A stretch of DNA of 64,000 nt. Source: Duganella sp. Leaf126 (GTDB lineage Bacteria > Pseudomonadota > Gammaproteobacteria > Burkholderiales > Burkholderiaceae_D). Below the pieces are notes generated by a model. It was not told the DNA's origin and made no database searches. It saw only the letters and a program-made list of their open reading frames with translations. Position 1 is the stretch's first letter, and each line of letters begins with the position of its first letter. Positions 27,106 to 34,079 of the stretch are shown in pieces. The stretch lies in NCBI RefSeq assembly GCF_001423125.1, contig NZ_LMNW01000031.1, positions 120,528-184,527 of the forward strand, in the 5' to 3' direction. A program made the translations under genes and the position numbers.

Positions 27106-27462
27106 ATAGTCGCCGAGCGCAGCGCGCACGGCGCCCACGCCCTGGTCCACGCTCGGGTGGTGCACCTTGCCGGCCAGGCGGTCGGCGGCAGCCACGATGA
27201 TATTGGGCGATACCTTGCCGCCGCGTTCGAGCGCGGTCGCATATTCGCGTATATCGACCAGGAACTGCCGGATGGACGGATGGGTACGCTGGTCCAAGGC
27301 AGCTGGCGTGGTCAGCCAGGCTGCCACCACGTGTTCGAGGTCGGCGATAGCGTGGAACAGGCAGGCGCGCGCGTCGTCCACGGCCTGGTCAGGCGCGCCT
27401 GCGGCCAGTTGGCGGTTGCCGGGCGGCGACGCAGCAGAGCGGGATGCGAAAGAATTGGACAT
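27085..27462 (-). CDS. Hypothetical protein (125 aa)
   Basis: The product is not recognised. After a Ser/Ala-rich start (MSNSFASRSAAS) the rest looks all-helical, with a His/Glu pattern (CLFHAIADLEHVVAAW and KVHHPSVDQGVGAV) that could suit a small four-helix bundle. The start is uncertain: ATG 27462 and ATG 27534 are both in frame and neither has a good ribosome site. It sits inside the catalase / DUF892 / KGG / Dps stress group, so a stress role is possible from context only. Confidence 0.55.
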   Translation of the reverse strand: MSNSFASRSAASPPGNRQLAAGAPDQAVDDARACLFHAIADLEHVVAAWLTTPAALDQRTHPSIRQFLVDIREYATALERGGKVSPNIIVAAADRLAGKVHHPSVDQGVGAVRAALGDYVRLLHG

Positions 27463-27722
27463 GATCGATGAGCGGAAAGCAGTGGCGAGCGGAAAGCACT
27501 GGCTGGCGACAGCCATACCCGCCAGACGATTCATATGAAAAAATTTGAATCACCGACCGGGCGCAGCCGATAAAGCAGTCGGTAAATAAGCAGTCGATAA
27601 GTTCTGCAAGCGGTATGCAGATCAGCCGCCTGCCGCCCTGCCCTGGCGGATGGCCATGGCAAAGCGGCAGACTGGCGTGGTAAGACTTCGCTGCAACAGC
27701 GCGCTGCAACGGCGGCGCTGCG

Positions 27723-28199
27723 TCAGCGGTTCTTGTGACTTTGACGGCCGGCTTCGGCGTGCTGTTCCGGCGTGCCGCCACGGGTACCGGTCGCGCCGGA
27801 CGAACCGGAACCGGAGCTACCGGAACCGCGGCTGCCCGAGCCCGAGCCGCTCTGCTGGTTGCCGTCGTTCTTGTGGCTCTGGCGCCCGGCTTCCGCGTGC
27901 TGTTCCGGCGTGCCGCCTCGCGTGCCGCGCGAACCGCTGCCACCGGACGAACCGGACGAGCCGGACGCGCTCTGCTGGCTGTTGCTGTTCTTGTGACTCT
28001 GGCTGCCGGCCAGGCGCGCTTCTTCGGAATCGAACTCGTGGGCGTTGCCGGAGGCGTGCGCCGCACGTCCGCCTTCGGCAGCGATCTCGCGTTGACGTTC
28101 CGGGTCCATCGAGGCGAAGCCGCGGCCGCCGCCCTGGTTGCCGGACTGCTGGTTGCCGGATTGCTGACTGCCTTTGTTACCTTGGTTCGAGTTTGCCAT
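27723..28199 (-). CDS. KGG-type stress-induced protein, hydrophilic and repetitive (158 aa)
   Basis: This is a very hydrophilic Gly/Ser/Gln-rich protein. The KGG-like motif region reads GFASMDPERQREIAAEGG followed by RAAHASGNAHEF. Two near-identical copies of GGTPEQHAEAGRQSHKN lie in the second half, separated by Gly/Ser linkers. This is the architecture of GsiB/YciG-type general stress proteins, thought to be disordered and desiccation-linked. AGGAGA upstream of ATG 28199 sets the start (a longer frame reaches 28241). The downstream gap to 27463 holds nothing recognisable. Confidence 0.88.
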   Translation of the reverse strand: MANSNQGNKGSQQSGNQQSGNQGGGRGFASMDPERQREIAAEGGRAAHASGNAHEFDSEEARLAGSQSHKNSNSQQSASGSSGSSGGSGSRGTRGGTPEQHAEAGRQSHKNDGNQQSGSGSGSRGSGSSGSGSSGATGTRGGTPEQHAEAGRQSHKNR

Positions 28200-28519
28200 G
28201 ATCAGTCTCCTGAAAGATCTGCGTAACCGACTATCGGTCACGGCAGGGTTCCCATGATGCGCAGTGCCACGGCGACAAGATATCGGCCTTGCACTTGGAA
28301 AGGAGTAGGATGGTTCCCACGCAAAATGATGCGCAGACAGCGCTGTGTCGCCTCAGCAAGGCCCAGCAGCGGATCTGCCGCTTCCCTCGACATCAGACCC
28401 TGGCGCCGCCCAAAAGTTCCCGGCGCCGCACCGCCGCGATCCGGCTGCAGACGACACGTTTTGCGGCAGGCGGCTACAATGGTTGTCACCCGTACGACAA
28501 CCGATGAGGAGAAGCAACC
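28200..28519. other. Intergenic region between KGG gene and dps
   Basis: These 320 bases carry the divergent promoters of the KGG stress gene (minus) and dps (plus). A TACAAT at 28475-28480 is a fair -10 candidate for dps, without a good -35 at the right distance. GAGGAGA just before 28520 is the dps ribosome site. I saw no further gene, repeat or terminator. Confidence 0.5.
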
Positions 28520-29005
28520 ATGAGTGATACCACCGTCAAGATCGATATCGGCCTGTCCGACAAAAGCCGCGCCGAGATCGCCGCCGGCCTGTCCGGCCTG
28601 CTGGCCGACAGCTACACGCTGTACCTGATGACCCATAACTTCCACTGGAACGTCAAGGGACCGATGTTCAACTCGCTGCACCAGATGTTCATGGCCCAGT
28701 ACACCGAGCAGTGGGCCGCGCTCGACCTGATCGCCGAACGGATCCGCGCGCTGGGCTACCCTGCGCCCGGCACCTACGCCCAGTTCGTGCAGCTGGCCAC
28801 CATCAAGGAAGTGGAAGGCGTGCCGAAGGCCATGGAAATGGTGCGCCACCTGGTCAATGCCCAGGAAGCCACCGCCCGCACCGCGCGCAAGCTGCTGCCG
28901 CTGGTGGGCGAGGCCGACGACCAGCCGACCGCCGACCTGCTGACCCAGCGCCTGGACGTCCATGAAAAGACCGCGTGGATGCTGCGCAGCCTGCTCGAAG
29001 AATAA
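28520..29005 (+). CDS. dps: Dps-family DNA-protecting ferritin (161 aa)
   Basis: This is a dodecameric ferritin-like protein that oxidises iron with peroxide and shields DNA in starvation. Ferroxidase residues are in MTHNFHWNVKGPMF (His) and in YTEQWAALDLIAERIRALG (Asp, Glu), in the spacing typical of Dps. The N-terminus is short and not Lys-rich, so direct DNA binding is uncertain. The start has a strong GAGGAGA site. A hairpin with T run (29021-29058) follows, so the gene is a single unit. Confidence 0.95.
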   Translation: MSDTTVKIDIGLSDKSRAEIAAGLSGLLADSYTLYLMTHNFHWNVKGPMFNSLHQMFMAQYTEQWAALDLIAERIRALGYPAPGTYAQFVQLATIKEVEGVPKAMEMVRHLVNAQEATARTARKLLPLVGEADDQPTADLLTQRLDVHEKTAWMLRSLLEE

Positions 29006-29020
29006 GCGCCATCGGTCCGA

Positions 29021-29058
29021 TGCGCCGGGATCGACAGGTCCCGGCGCACGTCATTTTT
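29021..29058 (+). terminator. Terminator after dps
   Basis: TGCGCCGGGA (29021-29030) pairs with TCCCGGCGCA (29039-29048) over an 8-base loop. The tail CGTCA then five T follows. The stem is strong, but the T run is short and begins five bases late. Confidence 0.65.
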
Positions 29059-29240
29059 AGTGCCCCCAACTAACATTTACTCTAACTTTTGCTGTACGAT
29101 ACCTGACTCATCCGTCAGTTAAGACCGGATGCATGGTTGTTTTCGCCACCTTCATCAGCCGGTGCTGCGGAAATTGTATATTCAGGGCAAGAGGATCAAA
29201 GGCGTTTGCTTCCTTCGTGTCCCGCTCTCTTGGAGACGGA

Positions 29241-30416
29241 ATGGGAGCAATTCCCTTAGCCATACAACGGCCTGCGCGCCGTGGCCGACTATTGGCGCTG
29301 CTGTGCATCGGCGCCGCCGTGCTGGCGGTCGGCGCCGAAGCCTGGCGCTGGTCGCGCGCCGCGCTGCACCACGAACGCCCTGCCCTCGTCGCCCATGCCG
29401 GCGCCCCGGTGGCCAGCGTCACCGAACTGTCGCACGCCCTGATTCCGATGCCTGCCGGCGTGCCGTCCGCACACGCCAGTTCGCTGGCCAGCCTGCCCGG
29501 CGGCGGCCTGGTGGCGTTCTGGTGGGCCGGCAGCCGCGAAAGCGGTCCCGATGTCAAGGTGTACGCCGCGCGCTGGTCCAACGGCAAGTGGAGCGACAAC
29601 TGGGAAGTGGCCAGCCGCGACACCCTGAGCCGCGCGCTCGGCTACGGCGTGCGCCGCATCGGCAACCCGGTCGCCTGGACCGCCACCGACGGCACGCTGC
29701 ACCTGTACGTGGTAGCCACCGGCCTGGGCGGCTGGGCGGCGGCGCGCGTGGTGCAGATGCAGTCGCACGACCAGGGCGCCAGCTTCACGGTCATGCGCGT
29801 GCTGCCGATGTCGCCGCTGTTCAATACCAGCACCCTGGTGCGCTCGGCGCCGGTGGCGCTGGCCGACGGCGGCTGGTGGCTGCCCGCCTACTTCGAGATC
29901 GGCCTCAAGTATCCGATGCTGGTGGCGTTCGACGCCGACGGCGCGCCGCAGCGCGTGACCCGCATCGGCACGCGCATCCGCTCGCTGCAACCGAGCCTGG
30001 CGTCGATCTCGCCTACCGAAGTGCGGGCCTGGATGCGCGATAACGGCGTCTCGCGCCGGGTGCAGCAGGCCATCAGCCGCGACGGCGGCCAGACCTGGAA
30101 CGACCTCGATGCCACCAGCCTGTTCAACGACAGCACCGCGCTGGCCGTGCTGCGCCTGTCCAATGGCAGCCTGCTGATGCTGCACAACCGCGAAGACACG
30201 GACGGCAGCGCGCGCAGCGCGCTGACCCTGTCGCTGTCGACCGACGCGCGCAACTGGCGCCCGCTGATCGACATCGTCGACGGCGGCGCCGGCGACGAAT
30301 TCTCGTATCCCGCCATGTACCAGGTCGGCAACGAACTGCACATCACATACACCTATCAGCGGCGCGCCATCGCCCACCATCAATTCAGGATCAACCTGCA
30401 AGAGGAAAAACCATGA
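29241..30416 (+). CDS. Sialidase-like BNR-repeat protein, membrane-anchored (391 aa)
   Basis: This is a six-bladed-propeller protein of the exo-alpha-sialidase group. An N-terminal membrane segment lies at about 13-30. Asp-box-type repeats are QSHDQGASFTVM, SRDGGQTWNDL (a full S-x-D-x-G-x-T-W box) and LSTDARNWRPL. Start 29241 has TGGAGA upstream; the frame begins at 29133, but that stretch lacks a site. Sialic acid cleavage is not proven, since many such propellers act on other glycans. It is the first of four overlapping genes with two membrane proteins and an LTA-synthase-like enzyme, so surface glycan or glycerol-phosphate polymer work is likely. Confidence 0.85.
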   Translation: MGAIPLAIQRPARRGRLLALLCIGAAVLAVGAEAWRWSRAALHHERPALVAHAGAPVASVTELSHALIPMPAGVPSAHASSLASLPGGGLVAFWWAGSRESGPDVKVYAARWSNGKWSDNWEVASRDTLSRALGYGVRRIGNPVAWTATDGTLHLYVVATGLGGWAAARVVQMQSHDQGASFTVMRVLPMSPLFNTSTLVRSAPVALADGGWWLPAYFEIGLKYPMLVAFDADGAPQRVTRIGTRIRSLQPSLASISPTEVRAWMRDNGVSRRVQQAISRDGGQTWNDLDATSLFNDSTALAVLRLSNGSLLMLHNREDTDGSARSALTLSLSTDARNWRPLIDIVDGGAGDEFSYPAMYQVGNELHITYTYQRRAIAHHQFRINLQEEKP

Positions 30417-31096
30417 GCCTGCCCGATCTCGTGCTGCAGACCGCCTACGGACGCCTGGCCTGGGCGCTGGTGGTGGCCGCCATTATGCTGGCGCTGCTGC
30501 CCAATGTCCGGCAACAATCGAAGCTGCTGATCGTCGGCGTCACGGCGGCGCTGATGGCGCTGCCGGGCGCAGCCTCGCCGGCCTATTGGCTGACGCTGGC
30601 GTTCCAGTATCCGAGCGGCCTGATGACCGGCTTCTCGGTCCTGGCGCTGCGCGCGCGCTGGCAGGGTCGGCGCGCCCGCTACACCATGCCCGGCCGCCTG
30701 GCGGTGGGGGTGGCCGTGGTGGGCCTGGTGCTGTATCTCGATACCTTCGGCGTGCTGGCGCTGGGACTGTACTATGGCGGCTTCAACCCGGTGGCCGCGC
30801 CGCTGCTCGCGTGCGCCGCCGCCATCGGCTTCGCGCTCAAGGCCTGGCGCGGCCAGGCGGCCGGACCGTCGGCCGCCATGCTGGTCGCGGTGCTGCTGTT
30901 TTCGCTGCTGCGCCTGCCGACCGGCAACCTGTGGGATGCGATGCTGGACCCGGTACTGTGGGCCTGGGCGCTCGGCTCGGTCCTGATCGCCGTGCGGCAC
31001 AGGCTGGCCGCGCACCGGCCCCGGCGCGCGCACCGTCAGCACCGGCCCGAACCAGCGCAGGAGCCGGCGCCGGCCCGCACCGTCGCCGCCGAATGA
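30413..31096 (+). CDS. Polytopic membrane protein of unknown function (227 aa)
   Basis: About six transmembrane segments fill residues 15-200, followed by a basic Arg/His-rich cytoplasmic tail (HRPRRAHRQHRPEPAQ). No family is recognised. The start overlaps the sialidase-like gene as ATGA, so the two are translated together. As a membrane partner of an anchored propeller protein it might be a flippase or anchor; that is a guess from position. Confidence 0.8.
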   Translation: MSLPDLVLQTAYGRLAWALVVAAIMLALLPNVRQQSKLLIVGVTAALMALPGAASPAYWLTLAFQYPSGLMTGFSVLALRARWQGRRARYTMPGRLAVGVAVVGLVLYLDTFGVLALGLYYGGFNPVAAPLLACAAAIGFALKAWRGQAAGPSAAMLVAVLLFSLLRLPTGNLWDAMLDPVLWAWALGSVLIAVRHRLAAHRPRRAHRQHRPEPAQEPAPARTVAAE

Positions 31097-31126
31097 CGCG
31101 GCCGGCACCGGCAGCGCCGGCAATGC

Positions 31127-31144
31127 AAACAATATAAACAATAT
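31127..31144 (+). repeat. Two tandem copies of a 9-base AT-rich unit
   Basis: AAACAATAT occurs twice in a row (31127-31135 and 31136-31144) and a third partial copy follows. It lies in the 74-base gap before the next gene of the operon, just upstream of its AAGGAG site, in otherwise GC-rich DNA. Confidence 0.8.
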
Positions 31145-31170
31145 AAATACAACCGCAACAAGGAGCAGGT

Positions 31171-32004
31171 ATGGGAAACAAGAAATGGTACGGTCACCCG
31201 GTCGTCGCAATGGGTGTCCTGATCAACGTGTTCGTGATGGTGCTGGCGATCTACTGGTCCAACGATCCGAAGGCGCTGTGGCGCCTGGTGGTGGAAGACG
31301 GCATCGTCGAGTGGATGCAGTTCCTGTGCTTCGCCCTGCTGTCTGGCCTGCTGGGCTTCCTGGCGGTGGAACAGTGGCAGCGTACGCCCAAGGTCAACCT
31401 GCAGCTGCTGGCCTTTGTTTTCCTGTGCGCGCTGGTGGGCCTGGCCGCGCTCGAGGAAATCAGCTGGTTCCAGCGCATCCTCAACATTCCTTCGCCGGCG
31501 TTCTTCCTGGAAAATAACAAGCAGGCCGAAACCAATATCCACAACCTGGCCATGGGCAGCGGCAGCCTGCACAAGGTGCTGCTCCTGAAAATCATCGCCA
31601 TCGTCGGCCTGACCCACAACATCATCCTGCCGATCGTGGCGCGCAAGCGTCCGGCCGTGCAGCGCTGGGTGGAGAGCCTGGGCCTGTACCTGCCGCCGCT
31701 GTGGCCATCGGTGATCTACGTGGTGCTGGTCGCCATTTCGCACCTGGTGATCGACCATCCGCGCAAGGGTGAGCTGGGCGAGATGTTCGGCGCCGTGCAT
31801 TACCTGGTGACCGTGTTTGCCGCCTACTTCATGGGCGCCGGCTACGGCCGTCCGGCCGTGTTCCAGGACGCGCCCGACGCCCGCCGCGTCTCCACCCTGT
31901 TCTGCATGCTGCTGGTGTTCCTGCTGATGACGGGCTGGATGCTGTCGGCCGGCGCCGGCGCCAGCAGCTACATCGCCACCCATCCCGGCTTCGGAGCGGA
32001 ATGA
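31171..32004 (+). CDS. Conserved membrane protein with EEISW motif (277 aa)
   Basis: Seven or so membrane segments are seen. A conserved block spans residues about 92-125: EEISWFQRILNI, then FFLENNKQAETNIHN. I recall similar blocks (EEISWGQR..., N-x-Q-x-E-x-N-x-H-N) in many uncharacterised bacterial membrane proteins; acidic and His residues beside the membrane look catalytic or metal-binding. The reaction is unknown. AAGGAG precedes ATG 31171. Its stop overlaps the start of the sulfatase-fold gene, so it is probably a functional partner of that enzyme. Confidence 0.82.
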   Translation: MGNKKWYGHPVVAMGVLINVFVMVLAIYWSNDPKALWRLVVEDGIVEWMQFLCFALLSGLLGFLAVEQWQRTPKVNLQLLAFVFLCALVGLAALEEISWFQRILNIPSPAFFLENNKQAETNIHNLAMGSGSLHKVLLLKIIAIVGLTHNIILPIVARKRPAVQRWVESLGLYLPPLWPSVIYVVLVAISHLVIDHPRKGELGEMFGAVHYLVTVFAAYFMGAGYGRPAVFQDAPDARRVSTLFCMLLVFLLMTGWMLSAGAGASSYIATHPGFGAE

Positions 32005-33992
32005 TGGCCGGGCGTGGAGACACCTGGCTGCAGCGCGGCGGCGCCCGGCTCGCGCGGCTGACGCGCTGGGCCGGCCCCTACGCCCCGCTGCTGCAGTTGC
32101 TGCTGCTGGGCGCCGTGCTGCTGACCGTCTCGCGCCTGGGCCTGATGGCCTGGCAGTGGGACCGCGTGGCCGCCACCGGCATCGTCGCACGCATCGTGGT
32201 GCAGGGTGTCCGCGCCGACCTGATCCTGCTCGGTTACCTGCTGGCGCTGCCGCTGGTGCTGGCGCCGCTGCTGGCCTACCAGAAGACGCTGCGGATCTGG
32301 AAAGCGGTCGCGGTCAGCTGGGCGACCTTCGCGCTGATCTTCATCGTGTTCATGGAAGTGTCCACGCCGCAGTTCATCATGCAGTTCGACGTGCGCCCCA
32401 ACCGGCTGTTCGTCGAATACCTGTCCTACCCGAGCGAGGTGATGGCCACGCTGTGGAACGGTTTCCGCATCGCGCTGGTGCTGGGCGTGCTGGCCACCAT
32501 CGCCTTCACCGTCGCCATCTACCAGCTGCTCAAGGCCGCTGCGGCCGGTCTCACCACGTGGCGTGCCTGGCAGGTGCTGGCCGTGTGGCCGGTGCTGATC
32601 GTCGTGGTGTTCCTGCAGATCCGCTCGACCACCGCCCACCGCCCCGCCAACCCGGCGCTGTTCGCGCTCACCGGCGACGCCATGGTCAACTCGATCATCA
32701 TCAATTCGCCGTGGTCCGTGCTCGACGCCATCTACTCGATGGGCAAGGAAGCCAATTCGTCGGAAATCTACGGCGAGTTCCCGCGCGCCAGGGTATTGAG
32801 CACCGTGAAAAACGCGCCGTGGCTGCGCGACCTGCCGTTTACCAACCCCGAGCTGCCCACGCTGCACCGGCAGACGGCCGTCATGCAGCGCGACCGTCCG
32901 CTCAACCTGGTGATCGTGCTCGAGGAAAGCCTGGGCGCGACCTTCGTGCAATCGCTGGGCGGGCTGCCGGTCACGCCCGAGCTGGAAAAGCTCAAGGGCG
33001 AGGGCTGGTGGTTCGACCAGCTGTACGCGACCGGCACGCGCTCGGTGCGCGGCATCGAAGCCGTGGTGGCCGGCTACCCGCCCACCCCGGCGCGCAGCGT
33101 GGTCAAGCTGTCGCTGGCGCAGCAGAACTTTTACACGCTGGCGCTGGGCCTGGGCCAGCACGGTTACCACACCGAGTTCGTGTACGGCGGCGAGGCGCAC
33201 TTCGACAATATGCGCGGCTTCTTCACCGGTAACGGCTTCCAGACCGTGGTCGATCGCAAGTCGATGCAACCGGTGTTCGAAGGCAGCTGGGGCGCCTCCG
33301 ACGAAGACCTGTTCGACAAGTCGCTCGAACGCCTGAAAACCCTGCACGCGAACGGCAAGCCGTTCTTCAGCCTGATTTTCACGTCGTCGAACCACGAGCC
33401 ATTCGAATTCCCGGACGGCCGTATCGCGCTGTACTCGCCCGACAAGCAAACCGTCAACAACGCCGTCAAGTATGCCGACTACGCGCTGGGCCGCTTCATC
33501 GCGCAGGCCAAGAAGGAAGCGTACTGGAAGGATACCGTGTTCCTGATCGTGGCCGACCACGACAACCGCGTGTACGGCGACAGCCTGGTGCCGATCAAGA
33601 AATTCCACATCCCCGGCCTGATCCTGGGCGCCGACGTGCAGCCCAGGCGCATCGAGACCATCGCCAGCCAGGTCGATCTGGCGCCGACGCTGCTGTCGCT
33701 GATCGGCATCTCGAGCGAGCACCCGATGATCGGCCGCGACCTGGCCCGCGACAGCACGACGCCGGGCCGGGCGCTGATCCAGTTCGATAATTATTTCGCC
33801 TGGCTCGACGACAGCTCCGCCACCATCCTGCGCCCGGGCCAGGCGCCGCTGCTGGGCGCCTACGATTTCGCCACCGGCGTGATGACGCCGCAAACCGGCG
33901 CGCCCGACCCGGCCAAGGTCGACCAGGCCATGGCGCACGTGATCCTGCCGTCGATCCTGTACCGGGAACAGCGCTACAGGCTGGCGAAATAA
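32001..33992 (+). CDS. LTA synthase family sulfatase-fold phosphotransferase (663 aa)
   Basis: Five membrane segments (about 25-215) precede an extracytoplasmic alkaline-phosphatase-superfamily domain (about 290-620). Key parts are LVIVLEESLGATF (metal-binding Glu), TGTRSVRGIEAV (nucleophile Thr), FFSLIFTSSNHEPFE, and FLIVADHDNRVYG with the Asp-His pair. This is the architecture of LtaS in Gram-positive bacteria and of OpgB-like phosphoglycerol transferases in Gram-negatives. Transfer of glycerol-phosphate to a periplasmic or surface glycan is the likely reaction. The start overlaps the previous gene as ATGA; a second ATG follows at 32004. A strong terminator ends the operon. Confidence 0.92.
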   Translation: MMAGRGDTWLQRGGARLARLTRWAGPYAPLLQLLLLGAVLLTVSRLGLMAWQWDRVAATGIVARIVVQGVRADLILLGYLLALPLVLAPLLAYQKTLRIWKAVAVSWATFALIFIVFMEVSTPQFIMQFDVRPNRLFVEYLSYPSEVMATLWNGFRIALVLGVLATIAFTVAIYQLLKAAAAGLTTWRAWQVLAVWPVLIVVVFLQIRSTTAHRPANPALFALTGDAMVNSIIINSPWSVLDAIYSMGKEANSSEIYGEFPRARVLSTVKNAPWLRDLPFTNPELPTLHRQTAVMQRDRPLNLVIVLEESLGATFVQSLGGLPVTPELEKLKGEGWWFDQLYATGTRSVRGIEAVVAGYPPTPARSVVKLSLAQQNFYTLALGLGQHGYHTEFVYGGEAHFDNMRGFFTGNGFQTVVDRKSMQPVFEGSWGASDEDLFDKSLERLKTLHANGKPFFSLIFTSSNHEPFEFPDGRIALYSPDKQTVNNAVKYADYALGRFIAQAKKEAYWKDTVFLIVADHDNRVYGDSLVPIKKFHIPGLILGADVQPRRIETIASQVDLAPTLLSLIGISSEHPMIGRDLARDSTTPGRALIQFDNYFAWLDDSSATILRPGQAPLLGAYDFATGVMTPQTGAPDPAKVDQAMAHVILPSILYREQRYRLAK

Positions 33993-34014
33993 GCTGGTAC
34001 GGCGATCGCATCTG

Positions 34015-34051
34015 CCGCCCGGTCAGCTGACGCTGACCGGGCGGTTTTTTT
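34015..34051 (+). terminator. Strong Rho-independent terminator of the sialidase/LTA-synthase operon
   Basis: CCGCCCGGTCAGC (34015-34027) and GCTGACCGGGCGG (34032-34044) form a perfect 13-bp stem with loop TGAC, followed by seven T (34045-34051). It lies 23 bases after the stop codon and also separates the operon from the convergent GH43 gene. Confidence 0.96.
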
Positions 34052-34079
34052 CGCAGGTGCACGGCGATCGCGCAGTTCA

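Noticed and set aside
31968-33938. 656-codon open frame on the minus strand
   Set aside because: Antisense shadow of the LTA-synthase-type gene.
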